In this document: one piece after another, positions 8,061-17,204 of the stretch
Layout of the letters: each line of letters starts with the position of its first letter
Position numbering within the stretch: the first letter of the stretch is position 1
Origin: Brevibacterium ihuae
GTDB taxonomy: Bacteria > Actinomycetota > Actinomycetes > Actinomycetales > Brevibacteriaceae
Assembly (NCBI RefSeq): GCF_900184225.1
Contig: NZ_FXWZ01000003.1
Span: 1,181,684-1,245,683 of the forward strand
Length of the DNA stretch: 64,000 bases
Reading direction: 5' to 3'
Notes under the pieces: model-generated
Databases searched by the model: none
What the model saw: only the letters and a program-made list of their open reading frames with translations
What the model was told of the DNA's origin: nothing
Made by a program: the position numbers and the translations under genes

Positions 8061-9416
8061 TCAGGCGTGCGCGGCGCCGGTCGTCTCGTCGTGGTCGTGG
8101 GCATGGAACCCGCGCGTCTCCGGAACGCGGCCGAAGATGAGGAACAGGAGGACGAGGAGGGCGATGCCGATGACGTAGAAGGCGGGCGAGAACGCGACGT
8201 CCGTCGCATCGACGAGAGCGGTCCCGACGAACGGGGCGGTGCCGCCGAGCACGGCGTAGCCGACGTTGTAGCTGAAGGCCGCCGAGGTGAACCGGGTCTT
8301 GGGCTCGAACACCTCGACGAAGAAGGTGTAGCACCCGCCGCCGTAGATGGTGATCGCGACGACGAAGATCAGCTGGCCGACGAGGGCGAGTCCCATGGAG
8401 CCGCTGGTGACGAGCATGAATGCGGGGACCGCGAGCACCGCGAGCGCGAGCGTGCCCGCGATCATCATCGGCTTGCGGCCGACCTTGTCCGACACCGCGC
8501 CGAACACGGGCAGGAGGATGGTGTACGCGAGCATCGCGAGCCCGTTGAGGAGGAGCGACTGGTTGCGGCTCAGGCCGCCGACCGTCTCGACGTAGGACAC
8601 GAAGTAGCCGGAGAGGAAGTAGAAGCCCATCGCGGTGAGGCCCATGATGATGACGACCTGGATCATCTTCACCCAGTTGTTGCGGAACGCGTCGCGCACC
8701 GGCGTCGACTGCTCGGCCACGGCGGACTTCTCCTCGACGATCTCCTTGAACACCGGCGACTCCTCCGTCTTGGCGCGGATGATGAGACCGATGAAGGCGA
8801 GCGGCAGCGCCAGGAGGAACAGGATGCGCCAGCCCCAGGCGACGAAGGATTCATCGCTCATCGACGCGGAGAGCACGAGGAAGAGCGTGGCGGCGAAGAC
8901 CGAGGGCAGTGCGGTGGCGGCGAGCGTGACGTTGACGAACATCCCGCGTCGGTTCACGGGGGCGTGCTCGAACACGAAGGACGGGGCGCCGACCGATTCG
9001 CCGCCGGCGGAGAAGCCCTGGAGCAGGCGCAGGAGCACGAGGAGCACGGTTGCCAAGATGCCGATCGAGTCGTACCCGGGGAGCAGGCCGATCGCGGTGG
9101 TCGCCGCGCCGATGGTCAGCAGGGTCGCGACGAGGACGTTCCGCCGTCCGATCCGGTCCCCGAGGGCGCCGAAGAACAGGCCGCCGACGGGGCGGATGAA
9201 GAAGGCGACGCCGTACGTCGCGAAGAGTGCGAGGAGTGCAGTCGCCTGGTTGTCGCCGGGGAAGAAGATCTGGGACAGCACGACGGCCGAGATGCCGTAG
9301 AGCGCGAAGTCGTAGAACTCGATGAACTGCCCGACGCTGCCCCCGAGGAGGACGCGTCGCTGCATGGGCGTGATGCCCGTCGTGCCGGCGGCAGCCGGTG
9401 AAGTGGTGTGAGTCAT
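8061..9416 (-). CDS. MFS transporter, metabolite:H+ symporter (MHS) family
   Basis: A 451-aa protein with 12 predicted membrane segments. It has MHS hallmarks: LLGGSVGQFIEFYDFALYG near the N-terminus, RPVGGLFFGALGDRIGRRN, LLRLLQGFSAGGESVGAPSF and a second-half SDKVGRKPMM loop. Relatives move dicarboxylates, proline/betaine, shikimate and similar acids with protons. The partner amidohydrolase downstream suggests a ureido- or carbamoyl-type substrate (inference). Start ATG 9416 has TAACGT 8 nt upstream and no SD. Confidence 0.88.
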   Translation of the reverse strand: MTHTTSPAAAGTTGITPMQRRVLLGGSVGQFIEFYDFALYGISAVVLSQIFFPGDNQATALLALFATYGVAFFIRPVGGLFFGALGDRIGRRNVLVATLLTIGAATTAIGLLPGYDSIGILATVLLVLLRLLQGFSAGGESVGAPSFVFEHAPVNRRGMFVNVTLAATALPSVFAATLFLVLSASMSDESFVAWGWRILFLLALPLAFIGLIIRAKTEESPVFKEIVEEKSAVAEQSTPVRDAFRNNWVKMIQVVIIMGLTAMGFYFLSGYFVSYVETVGGLSRNQSLLLNGLAMLAYTILLPVFGAVSDKVGRKPMMIAGTLALAVLAVPAFMLVTSGSMGLALVGQLIFVVAITIYGGGCYTFFVEVFEPKTRFTSAAFSYNVGYAVLGGTAPFVGTALVDATDVAFSPAFYVIGIALLVLLFLIFGRVPETRGFHAHDHDETTGAAHA

Positions 9417-9424
9417 GCCACGTG

Positions 9425-9430
9425 ACGTTA
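9425..9430 (-). promoter_or_regulatory. -10 element TAACGT of the MHS transporter gene
   Basis: TAACGT (bottom strand) lies 8 nt before ATG 9416. The rest of the 9417-9709 spacer holds no gene; its locally A/T-rich end near 9630-9660 follows the lysR-type stop. Confidence 0.4.
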
Positions 9431-9709
9431 GCCATACGGATAAGCGAAGTAAATGGGTGGGTGAGCTCCCCGCGCGGACCGCCGGCCGGAGCTGTTACCG
9501 CGGTGTTTCGCGGAGTTGACGGCGGTATGGCGTCGGCGGTGCGGACACTCGGGCCGCCGATGCTCGGATTACCGGCCTGACCACGGGGAACGGGAGATCG
9601 ACCGGCGGCCCGATGCGGTGCCGTCATCTAACTCTTCAGTTTTCAGAATAAATTGTGGTGATGGGAAACCATCGAAAGATTCCGTGGGCCGGTGCGGCGC
9701 GCTCCGGGC

Positions 9710-10612
9710 TCAGCGCGGCGTGATGAGTCTCCGGCACAGATCCATGAAGGCCTCGGCGGTCCGATTGCCGACCTCCTCCGGGTGGCACACGATATGGACC
9801 GGCAGCGGAGCGAGGTCCCCGGCGAGCTCGATGGTGCGGAGCGCCTCCCCGCCGTAGGTGCGGTCGTTCGGCACCCGCTGATTCAGCAGCGCGAAGCCGA
9901 AGCCCCGCGCGACGAGCCCCCGGACGGTCTCGTAGCCGTTGAGCCGGAAGCGGACGCCCGGGGTGAGGCCGGCGGAGCGGAAGAGCCCGAGGTAGTACGC
10001 GCCGGTGTGCGGCAGGTCGAGGAGGATGAGCGGATCCCTGACGAGCTCGGAGAGCGGGACGGGGCCGCTCCGCGCGGCGAGGTGATGGGTGGCCGGGACG
10101 ATCGCGTGCGGCCGGATCTCCTCGAGGAGCTCGGTGTGGAGCCCGGTGAAGGGGACCATCGAGGACGACACCGCGACATCGACCTGGCGGTCGTGGACGA
10201 GCCGCGTGAGCTCCTCCTGGTCGGCCTCGATGAGCTCGACCGCCACCTCGGGGTGCTGCTGGGTGAACGCCTGGAGCAGCTGCGGGGCGCGGAAGGGGGC
10301 CATCGGCTGGTACATGCCGATCCTCAGACGTCCGCCGAGCGGGCCGGCGGTGCGCGCGATCGACTCCTCCATCGCCCGCGCCTGCGCGAGGAGGAGCACC
10401 GCGTCCTCGAAGAACCGCCTGCCCGACCGGGTCAGGCGGACTCCGCGGCGCGGCATCCGTTCGAGGAGATCGGTGCCGAGCTCGCGCTCGAGCTGCTTGA
10501 TCGAGGACGAGAGCGCCGGCTGGGAGACATGGAGGCGCCGTGCGGCGACGGTCATGCTGCCGGCGCGTGCCGCTTCGGTGAAGTGCGCGAGCTGCACGAG
10601 GGAGAACGCCAC
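9710..10612 (-). CDS. LysR-family transcriptional regulator
   Basis: A 300-aa protein with an N-terminal winged helix (LAHFTEAARAGSMTVAARRL, VSQPALSSSIKQLERELGTD) and a type-2 periplasmic-binding effector domain from about residue 90 (GRLRIGMYQPMAPF). It lies divergently from the ornithine cyclodeaminase-like gene (75 bp between starts) and upstream of the MHS transporter on the same strand. Either could be its target. The effector is not predictable. Confidence 0.88.
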   Translation of the reverse strand: MAFSLVQLAHFTEAARAGSMTVAARRLHVSQPALSSSIKQLERELGTDLLERMPRRGVRLTRSGRRFFEDAVLLLAQARAMEESIARTAGPLGGRLRIGMYQPMAPFRAPQLLQAFTQQHPEVAVELIEADQEELTRLVHDRQVDVAVSSSMVPFTGLHTELLEEIRPHAIVPATHHLAARSGPVPLSELVRDPLILLDLPHTGAYYLGLFRSAGLTPGVRFRLNGYETVRGLVARGFGFALLNQRVPNDRTYGGEALRTIELAGDLAPLPVHIVCHPEEVGNRTAEAFMDLCRRLITPR

Positions 10613-10675
10613 CGGGACCGCCTTTCGTCACCGCCATGATAGGCCGCACGCCGAGTCCGCCGGCGCCGGCCGCGG

Positions 10676-10681
10676 TACCCT
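10676..10681 (+). promoter_or_regulatory. -10 element TACCCT
   Basis: Lies 6 nt before ATG 10688 with no SD, in the 75-bp divergent spacer shared with the LysR gene. Confidence 0.5.
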
Positions 10682-10687
10682 CGGACC

Positions 10688-11713
10688 ATGCTCGCCCGCC
10701 TCCTCGCCGACGACGACGTCCGGGCGCTGCTCACCCCGGAGCTCGCCGTCGGGACCATGCTCGCCGCACTCGCCGACCACGGGCGCGATGCGCTCGCCGC
10801 CCCGCCGCGCATGTCCGCGGACCTCGGGGGATCCCAGCTGACCCTCACCGCCGGGGCCACCCCGACCCACTACGGCTACCGCTCCTACGACACCCGCGGC
10901 CTCCCGCGGGCGGAGCAGGTCGTCGTCGCCCACAGCGCGGCGACGGGCGAGGTCGAGACGATCGCCGTGGGGAACCTCATCGGACCGCGCCGTACCGGGG
11001 CGCTGGGCGGGGCGGCCGCCTCGCTCCTCGCCGGACCCGGACCGCACGCGGTCGCGGTCATCGGATCGGGTGTGCAGGCGCGCAACCAGCTGTGGGCGCT
11101 CGGCGGCGTCCTCGACATCGCCGAGGTGCGCATCCACTCACCGCGGCCTGCGCGGCGGGAGCGCCTGGCCGCGCACGCCCGCGATTCCCTCGGCCTGCCC
11201 GCGCGCGCCGTCGCCTCGACCGGCAAGGCGGTGCGCGACGCGACGGTCGTCGTCCTCGCGACGAGCGCAGAGTCCCCGGTCCTCGCCGCCGGCGACCTGG
11301 CGCCCGACGTCCTCGTCCACACCCTCGGCGTCGCCGCGGGCGGCCGCGCCGAGATCCCCTCGGAGCTCCTTGCCGATGCCTTCGTCACCGCGGACTCTCC
11401 CGCGCAGCACCTGAGCGAGATCGATCCGCTGCTCCCTCCCGAGGGCGCCCGGGCGATCGTGCCCCTCGGGGCGGTGGCCGCCGGTCGCGTGACGCCTCCG
11501 GCCGGCGGCCGGCGGATCTACCTGTCCCGGGGACTGGCCGGGACCGAGGTCGCGCTCCTCGCCGCCATCAGCGCGGCGGCCGACCGAGCCGAGGGGGTCG
11601 ATGCCGCCCGCGGGACGACCGACGCGCTCGCAGATCCCGGACCGGGTCGGCGGGAAGGCTCGCGACACGGGCCGCCGGCCGCAGGTCAGTCCGCGGATCC
11701 ATCGGCGGTGTAG
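10688..11713 (+). CDS. Ornithine cyclodeaminase / mu-crystallin family protein
   Basis: A 341-aa protein. It shows the family's substrate region (LTLTAGATPTHYGYRSYDTR), the RTGALGGAAASLLAG segment and an NAD(P)-binding Rossmann motif, AVIGSGVQARNQLWAL, near residue 122. Members include ornithine cyclodeaminase, lysine cyclodeaminase, alanine dehydrogenase and imine reductases; the exact substrate is unclear. The N-terminal catalytic part is somewhat divergent. The start is leaderless ATG 10688. The last 28 bp overlap the 3' end of the convergent gene. Confidence 0.8.
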   Translation: MLARLLADDDVRALLTPELAVGTMLAALADHGRDALAAPPRMSADLGGSQLTLTAGATPTHYGYRSYDTRGLPRAEQVVVAHSAATGEVETIAVGNLIGPRRTGALGGAAASLLAGPGPHAVAVIGSGVQARNQLWALGGVLDIAEVRIHSPRPARRERLAAHARDSLGLPARAVASTGKAVRDATVVVLATSAESPVLAAGDLAPDVLVHTLGVAAGGRAEIPSELLADAFVTADSPAQHLSEIDPLLPPEGARAIVPLGAVAAGRVTPPAGGRRIYLSRGLAGTEVALLAAISAAADRAEGVDAARGTTDALADPGPGRREGSRHGPPAAGQSADPSAV

Positions 11714-12150
11714 CCGACCACCCGCTCGGTGCCGTCGGCGTCCCGGGTGACGATCGGGCGCAGGCCCCGGCACGGCTCCAGGGGTGCCGGCGGCCCGTCC
11801 GTGGAGAACCGGACCGAGCGGACCCGGCCCGGGCCGAGGAAGAGCGCCGAGCTGCCGAGCGCCACCTGCACCGGGGAGCCCGGGGGCAGGTCCTCGGCGA
11901 GGGACCGGTGATGGACGCCCCACCACGGCGCGTCCCCGTCGAGGAGGCGGCCGTGCACGGCGCCGTTCGGATCCGCCTCGACCACGACGGCATCCTGCCA
12001 CCGCTCGGGCTTCGTATTCAGCAGCCGGGCCTGGATGAAGTGGACGAGGTGGCCGGGGGAGGTGCGCCTGCACTCGCCGCCCTCCGAGACGCGGGCGAGC
12101 GTCGTGCGCGGGTCGAGGCCGTGGTCGCGGGGATCGAAATCGGTGGTCAT
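11686..12150 (-). CDS. Conserved hypothetical protein
   Basis: A 154-aa protein beginning MTTDFDPRDHGLDPRTTLA, with ATG 12150 preceded by CCAGGAG 9 nt upstream. It has no signal peptide or membrane segment. The mid region (HFIQARLLNTKPERWQDAVV, HGRLLDGDAPWWGVHH) looks like a beta-rich domain with conserved tryptophans. I do not recognise the family. It overlaps the cyclodeaminase-like gene by 28 bp tail to tail. Codon bias supports coding. Confidence 0.65.
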   Translation of the reverse strand: MTTDFDPRDHGLDPRTTLARVSEGGECRRTSPGHLVHFIQARLLNTKPERWQDAVVVEADPNGAVHGRLLDGDAPWWGVHHRSLAEDLPPGSPVQVALGSSALFLGPGRVRSVRFSTDGPPAPLEPCRGLRPIVTRDADGTERVVGYTADGSAD

Positions 12151-12372
12151 CGGGTCTCACTCCTGGAGGTTCGGGATCCGGCGCGGCATCCTCCACTCTG
12201 CCCGGACCGGGTGCGCGGGAGCCGCTCCCGCGTCACCGACCGACCGGAACCGTCGTCCGCGGTCATCCGGTGACGCGCGGTGTCATCTGCGCATCCGCCC
12301 GGGCGCGGTCCCGAGGCGGCCGCACGCTTTCGACAGAATGTGAGACGACTATCTCGATCCCTGAGCATGTCG

Positions 12373-12378
12373 TAGAAT
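12373..12378 (+). promoter_or_regulatory. Possible -10 TAGAAT of the BASS transporter gene
   Basis: TAGAAT stands out in the 12151-12424 spacer, 47 nt before ATG 12425. A short inverted repeat, GAGA-CGACTA-TCTC, lies upstream at 12342-12355. Confidence 0.35.
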
Positions 12379-12424
12379 CGCTCGGGTCCACGACCACCCG
12401 ATCACCCCGACCAAGGAGCGACCG

Positions 12425-13456
12425 ATGCCGGACACCACCACCCCTGCGGATGAATCGCGGGCCGCGGCCACCTCGGCCCGGGAAGCGCGCAGCGGCTACA
12501 TCGCCGTCACCGTCTTCCCGCTCCTCATCATCCTCGGCGGCGTCGTCGGCTACTTCGCCGCGGACACCGTGTCCCAGGCGGCGCCGGCGGTGAATCCGCT
12601 GCTCGGGATCGTGATGTTCACCATGGGCCTCACGCTGCGCCCGGTCGACTTCGGGATGGTCGCCAAGCGACCGCTGCCGGTGCTGCTCGGCGTCATCGCG
12701 CAGTTCGTCATCATGCCGCTCGTCGCCCTCCTCGTCGTCTTCATCCTCGGCCTCCCGCCGGAGATCGCCGCCGGCGTCATCCTCGTCGGCTGCGCGCCCG
12801 GCGGCACGGCCTCGAACGTCGTGGCCTACCTCGCCCGCGGCGACGTCGCGCTGTCGGTGACGATGACCTCGGTGTCCACGCTGCTCGCCCCCCTCCTCAC
12901 CCCGATCCTCACCCTGTGGCTGGCCGGACAGTACCTGCCGGTGGCCGCGGGTCCGATGGCCCTCACCATCGTCCAGATCGTGCTCGTCCCGGTGATCCTC
13001 GGCGTCGTCGTCCGGCTGCTGCTGACGAACCTCGTCACCCGCCTGCTCCCGATCCTGCCGTGGCTCTCCGTGCTCACGATCGCGACGATCGTGGCGATCG
13101 TCGTGTCCGGCAGCGCCGACCGGATCATCGAGGCCGGACTCCTCGTCCTCGCCGCCGTGATCCTCCACAACGCCATCGGCATGGCCCTCGGATACGGAGC
13201 TGCGGCCCTGTTCCGCCTCCCGCTGCCCTCGCGTCGGACCGTCGCCATCGAGGTCGGGATGCAGAACTCCGGCCTGGCAGCCGGACTGGCGGCGCAGTAT
13301 ATGAACCCGCTCGCCGCTCTGCCGGGCGCGGTGTTCTCCGTGTGGCACAACGTCTCCGGAGCGCTGTTCGCGCTCATCTGCCAGAACATCGATCGGCGCC
13401 GAGCCGGTGCCGGCCGGACGCAGGCACCCGACGCCGCGCCGGTCGACGCGCGCTGA
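12425..13456 (+). CDS. Bile acid:sodium symporter (BASS) family transporter
   Basis: A 343-aa protein with about ten membrane helices. The core motifs are GCAPGGTASNVVAYLARGDV (near residue 123) and EVGMQNSGLAAGLA (near residue 277), both typical of bacterial BASS proteins such as ASBT-like Na+-coupled carriers of organic anions. The start is ATG 12425 with AAGGAG upstream. It stands alone, so the substrate (bile acid, pantoate, 2-oxoacid or other anion) is unresolved. Confidence 0.87.
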   Translation: MPDTTTPADESRAAATSAREARSGYIAVTVFPLLIILGGVVGYFAADTVSQAAPAVNPLLGIVMFTMGLTLRPVDFGMVAKRPLPVLLGVIAQFVIMPLVALLVVFILGLPPEIAAGVILVGCAPGGTASNVVAYLARGDVALSVTMTSVSTLLAPLLTPILTLWLAGQYLPVAAGPMALTIVQIVLVPVILGVVVRLLLTNLVTRLLPILPWLSVLTIATIVAIVVSGSADRIIEAGLLVLAAVILHNAIGMALGYGAAALFRLPLPSRRTVAIEVGMQNSGLAAGLAAQYMNPLAALPGAVFSVWHNVSGALFALICQNIDRRRAGAGRTQAPDAAPVDAR

Positions 13457-13533
13457 GACCGGATCGCGCCCGGCAGGACGGCCGTGCGACGAGCCGGTGT
13501 CGGGGTGAGTGCGGCGCGACGGTGACCGAGCGC

Positions 13534-13539
13534 TAGGCT
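13534..13539 (+). promoter_or_regulatory. -10 element TAGGCT
   Basis: Seven nt before ATG 13547; no SD between them. Confidence 0.5.
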
Positions 13540-13546
13540 CGGGACC

Positions 13547-14269
13547 ATGCCGGGCAGGGACGCACTCGTCGACGCACTCGGGATCGAGCTGTGGCGGATC
13601 CCGGTCGTGGTCTTCTCCGCGATCGCGATCTATCTCGCGTTCCTGCTCTTCGTCAAGATCTTCGGCGCCCGTGTGCTCGCGGTGACCTCGAGCTTCGACG
13701 TCGTCGTGACGATCATGTTCGGCGCCGTCGCCGGCCGCGTCATCCTCGGCCACCCGCCGACGCTCGCCGCCGGCATCATCGGCCTGCTCACCCTCATGGT
13801 CGCGGAAGCGGTGTTCGGCGCGCTCCGGAGCTGGCGGGGGATGCGCCGTCTCCTCGAATCGTCCGGAGTCGTCGTCATGGCCCACGGCAGGGTGGTCGAG
13901 GACCACCTGCGACGGTCCCATGTCACCCGGAGCGACATCATGGCCGCTCTGCGGGCGCGCGGAGTGCCGAATCCCGACGCGGTCCAGTGCGTGATCCTCG
14001 AAGCGACCGGCGGGCTGTCGGTCTTCGCCTCCGGGGAGCCGATCGATCCGCGCGTCCTCGAGGGCGTCGTCGGAGCGGAGCTCGTCATCGGGGCGCCCGC
14101 ACCGTCGGATGCAGAGTCCGGTGCCGAGGTGCGCGGAGCCGGCCCCGCCTCGGCCGGGGGAGCCGCTGCGCCGGGCCCCGATGCTCCGGAATCCGGCGAC
14201 GGGGCCGGGGAGAGAGCGGGCGAAGCGTACCGCCCGGGGCGCGGCCCCGCCGACGGCCCGCAGCGCTGA
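13547..14269 (+). CDS. DUF421 (YetF-like) membrane protein
   Basis: A 240-aa protein with three N-terminal membrane segments (residues about 15-35, 45-65, 68-88) followed by the cytosolic DUF421 domain (VVMAHGRVVEDHLRRSHVTR, IMAALRARGVPN, VQCVILEATGGLSVF). The last 60 residues are a low-complexity Ala/Gly/Pro/Glu tail outside the domain. YetF-type proteins are found in spores and cell envelopes; the molecular role is unknown. The gene is monocistronic with a leaderless-type start. Confidence 0.82.
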   Translation: MPGRDALVDALGIELWRIPVVVFSAIAIYLAFLLFVKIFGARVLAVTSSFDVVVTIMFGAVAGRVILGHPPTLAAGIIGLLTLMVAEAVFGALRSWRGMRRLLESSGVVVMAHGRVVEDHLRRSHVTRSDIMAALRARGVPNPDAVQCVILEATGGLSVFASGEPIDPRVLEGVVGAELVIGAPAPSDAESGAEVRGAGPASAGGAAAPGPDAPESGDGAGERAGEAYRPGRGPADGPQR

Positions 14270-14368
14270 CCGCCTCCCACCGACGACGAATACCGCCGAC
14301 CGGCCTGTTGCGAGTACGGCCGACCGGTCGTCGAGGAGTGGGCGCGGGCCCGCCGGGGCGGGTGCTCC

Positions 14369-16417
14369 TCAGACGAGCAGACCCAGGCGCAGCGCGTCGA
14401 GGATCGCGGCGTGGACATTGCGGCTCGTCACCGCATCGCCGATCCGGAACAGGTCGTAGCCGGGCCCGTCGCCGGTGGCCGCGTAGCCGCGCGTCCGGGC
14501 GCGCAGCGGACCGATGAGCGCCGCCTGCTCCACCGCGCCGCCGTTGCGCGACCCGGGCTTGAGCGCCGTGTAGAGCTCGTCATTGGGCACCGTCCCGTGG
14601 TCGACGACGACGGCGTCCACAGCGAGCACCGCGTCGGTGTCCGAGTACTCGTTGCGCAGGGTCGCCCGCAGCCGGCCGTCCGCCCGTTCGACGTCGACGA
14701 GCCGTTCGGCGAGGCGCACCTCGACCCCGCACCGTCCGAACACCTCGAGGTACGCCGGCGAGTTCATCGAGCCGACGTCGATCCCGATCATCCGCTCCGG
14801 GGATGCGTACACGACCTGCGCTCCCGCCTCGGCGAGGCGCTCGACGGCATCGAGCGCCGGGTTGAGGCCGTGGTCGTCGAACACGAGGACCGTCCCCCGC
14901 TTGGGCACCTGATCGGTCATGACGTCCCACACGTCGTGGACGAACCGGCCGCCCGCGGTGACGGCGGCGTCCGGTACGCCGCCGGTCGCCACGATCACCG
15001 TGTCCGGGTCGAGGGCAGCGATCGCCTCCTCGTCGGCGAAGGTGTTGAACGCGAACTCGACTCCGTGCTTGCGCGCCTGCTGGTACCGCCAGTCGACGAT
15101 CCCGATGAGGTCGCGGCGGCGCGGGGAGCGGGCGGCGATCCGCACCTGCCCGCCGTACTCGCCGCTCGCCTCGAGCACGGTGACGCGATGCCCGCGCACC
15201 GCGCACACCCGGGCGGCCTCGAGCCCGCCGGGACCGGCGCCCACGACGACGACGTGCCGGGGTCGGGCGACCTCGGCAGAGGGTACCTCCTGCGGGAGCG
15301 TGAGCTCGCGTCCGGTCGCAGGATTGTGGACGCAGTGGGCGGCGCCGGACACGTAGATGCTGTCGAGGCAGAGGTTCGCGCCCACGCACGGCCGGATGTC
15401 GTCCTCCTGCCCCGCCTCGATCTTCCGCACGAGGTGCGGGTCGGCGAGGTGGGCCCGGGTCATGCCGACGAGGTCGACGCAGCCGTCGGCGATCGCGTGC
15501 CGGGCGGTGGGGACGTCGGCGATCCGGGTGGCGTGCATGACCGGGATGGGGATCTGCGTGCGGATCCGTCGGCACACCTCGAGCGCCGGGGCCGAGGGCG
15601 TTCCCATCCCCGGGATCGTGGACGCGAGGATCCGGTCGGAGTCGACCCGGCCCCTGATGAGCGAGAGGAAGTCGATGCCGTGCTCGGCGTAGATCCGCAG
15701 GATCTCCACCGCCTCGTCCTCGGTCACCCCGTCCTCACGGCACTCGTCGACGCTCATCCTGATGCCGACGACGAAGTCCCTCGGCACGGCGGCGCGCACC
15801 GCATCGATGACCATGAGCGGGAAGCGGAGGCGGTTCTCCAGGCTGCCGTTGTACTCGTCGTCGCGCGCATTGATCCAGGGGGAGACGAAGGCATCCATGA
15901 GGTGCCCGTAGTGCTGGAGCTCGAGGCCGTCGAGCCCGGCGGCGGCGACGCGGCGGGCCGCGGCGGCGTAGTCGGCGACGATCCGCTCGATGTCGAAGTC
16001 CTCGGCCTCCTTCGCGAAGGCCCGGTGCTGGGTCTCGCGGTACCGGCTCGGGGCGATGAGCGGCAGCCAGTCGCCGGAGTAGTTCGAGGTGCGCGCGCCG
16101 AGGTGCGTCACCTGGATCATCACCGCGGCGCCCGCGGCATGGCAGTCGGAGGCGAGCTTGTCGAGCCACGGCACCACCGCGTCGTCGGACAGGTCGATGT
16201 TGCCGAAGGAGGCCGGGGAATCCTTGGACACGCAGGCGGAGCCGCCGATCATCGTCAGTCCCACCCCGCCGCGGGCCTTCTCTACGTGGTAGACGCGATA
16301 CCGGTCCTTGGGCATGCCGTCCTCGGTGTAGGCCGGCTCGTGGGAGGTCGACACGATACGGTTGCGCAGCTGCAGCGAGCCGAGGGTGAAGGGTTCGAGC
16401 AGGGGGTCGGACGTCAT
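14369..16417 (-). CDS. FMN/4Fe-4S/FAD oxidoreductase of the OYE-TMADH-dienoyl-CoA reductase type
   Basis: A 682-aa protein from ATG 16417 (GGAGG 5 nt upstream). The N-terminal OYE-like TIM barrel (LGSLQLRNRIVSTSHEP, IQVTHLGARTS, LELQHYGHLMDAFVSPWINA) is followed by cysteines for a 4Fe-4S cluster (RPCVGANLCLDSIYV and HCVHNP) and a C-terminal FAD/NAD domain (HVVVVGAGPGGLEAARVCA). This is the architecture of trimethylamine dehydrogenase, 2,4-dienoyl-CoA reductase and the N-methylproline or dimethylamine demethylases. An N-demethylase role is my best guess. It is divergent from a GntR gene with an 18-bp palindrome between them. Confidence 0.85.
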   Translation of the reverse strand: MTSDPLLEPFTLGSLQLRNRIVSTSHEPAYTEDGMPKDRYRVYHVEKARGGVGLTMIGGSACVSKDSPASFGNIDLSDDAVVPWLDKLASDCHAAGAAVMIQVTHLGARTSNYSGDWLPLIAPSRYRETQHRAFAKEAEDFDIERIVADYAAAARRVAAAGLDGLELQHYGHLMDAFVSPWINARDDEYNGSLENRLRFPLMVIDAVRAAVPRDFVVGIRMSVDECREDGVTEDEAVEILRIYAEHGIDFLSLIRGRVDSDRILASTIPGMGTPSAPALEVCRRIRTQIPIPVMHATRIADVPTARHAIADGCVDLVGMTRAHLADPHLVRKIEAGQEDDIRPCVGANLCLDSIYVSGAAHCVHNPATGRELTLPQEVPSAEVARPRHVVVVGAGPGGLEAARVCAVRGHRVTVLEASGEYGGQVRIAARSPRRRDLIGIVDWRYQQARKHGVEFAFNTFADEEAIAALDPDTVIVATGGVPDAAVTAGGRFVHDVWDVMTDQVPKRGTVLVFDDHGLNPALDAVERLAEAGAQVVYASPERMIGIDVGSMNSPAYLEVFGRCGVEVRLAERLVDVERADGRLRATLRNEYSDTDAVLAVDAVVVDHGTVPNDELYTALKPGSRNGGAVEQAALIGPLRARTRGYAATGDGPGYDLFRIGDAVTSRNVHAAILDALRLGLLV

Positions 16418-16437
16418 GGCGCCTCCATGTCGGGTGA

Positions 16438-16484
16438 TCGGTAATCGATTACCGAATGCTGAGAGTATAGTGATGGATATCACA
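16438..16484 (+). promoter_or_regulatory. Divergent control region: palindrome, -10 and CRP/GlxR-like site
   Basis: A perfect 18-bp palindrome, TCGGTAATCGATTACCGA (16438-16455), precedes TATAGT (16466-16471, top strand). A GTGA-N6-TCACA site (16469-16484) overlaps the -10. The palindrome is a likely GntR-family operator serving both directions; the second site resembles the CRP/GlxR consensus. Confidence 0.7.
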
Positions 16485-16532
16485 GCGATGTCAAGGGTCG
16501 GCGGCGTAATCCGCGAGCCGGAAAGGGAGTGC

Positions 16533-17204
16533 ATGGGCGGGAACGACGAGGGCGCAGACCGCAGGGTGGAGCGCGGACGCTCCTTCCGCGAGCACGCGCT
16601 CGACGCGATTCGCACGGCGATCACCACCGGGGAGCTCGCCGAGCACACCGTCTACTCCGCAGCCGGGCTCGCCAAGCAGCTCGGGATGTCGCTCAGTCCC
16701 GTGCGCGAGGCGATGATGTCCCTCGTCGCCGAGGGCACCGTCGAGGCGGTGCCGAACCGCGGCTATCGCCTGGTTCCGGTGACCGAGGCCGATCTCGAGG
16801 AGATCATCCTGCTCCGCTCGCTGCTCGCCGTGCCGGCGGCCGAGCGGCTGTGCGCCGCGTGCGATCCCGCGACCCTCGAGCACCTGCGGACGCTCGCCGC
16901 GGAGGTGCTCGCGGCGGCGCAGGCCGCCGACGCGCCCCGGTTCCTCGGCGTCGACCGGCGGTTCCACGGGGAGCTGCTGCGGGCGGGCCTCGGTCCGCGC
17001 GCGGCCGACATCGGGCTCCGGCTGCGCGATCAGAGCCGGGTGAGCGAGCTCGGGGAGAAGCCGCCGGCGGTGAATCTCCGGAGCGCCGAGGAGACCGTGG
17101 ACCTCGTCGAGGCGATCGCCGAGGGGCGCACCGAGGACGCCGCCGCCCTCGTCGTCGCGAACCTCTACTACTTCCGGAAGTCCGAGGAGTCGGCATCGGG
17201 ATGA
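16533..17204 (+). CDS. GntR-family transcriptional regulator (FadR/FCD subfamily)
   Basis: A 223-aa protein. Residues about 10-75 form the winged helix (REHALDAIRTAITTGELAEH, GLAKQLGMSLSPVREAMMSL, LVAEGTVEAVPNRGYRLVPV) and the rest is an all-helical FCD-type effector domain. The start is ATG 16533 with AAGGGAG just upstream. It is divergent from the oxidoreductase gene, and the palindrome between them makes joint control likely. Its stop overlaps the alkA start (ATGA), an odd pairing with a DNA repair gene. Confidence 0.85.
   Translation: MGGNDEGADRRVERGRSFREHALDAIRTAITTGELAEHTVYSAAGLAKQLGMSLSPVREAMMSLVAEGTVEAVPNRGYRLVPVTEADLEEIILLRSLLAVPAAERLCAACDPATLEHLRTLAAEVLAAAQAADAPRFLGVDRRFHGELLRAGLGPRAADIGLRLRDQSRVSELGEKPPAVNLRSAEETVDLVEAIAEGRTEDAAALVVANLYYFRKSEESASG

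Noticed and set aside
12263..13921. 552-aa acidic His/Asp-rich minus-strand frame opposite the BASS transporter
   Set aside because: The repetitive Asp/Glu/His composition is the antisense of a hydrophobic membrane protein, not a real calcium-binding repeat protein.
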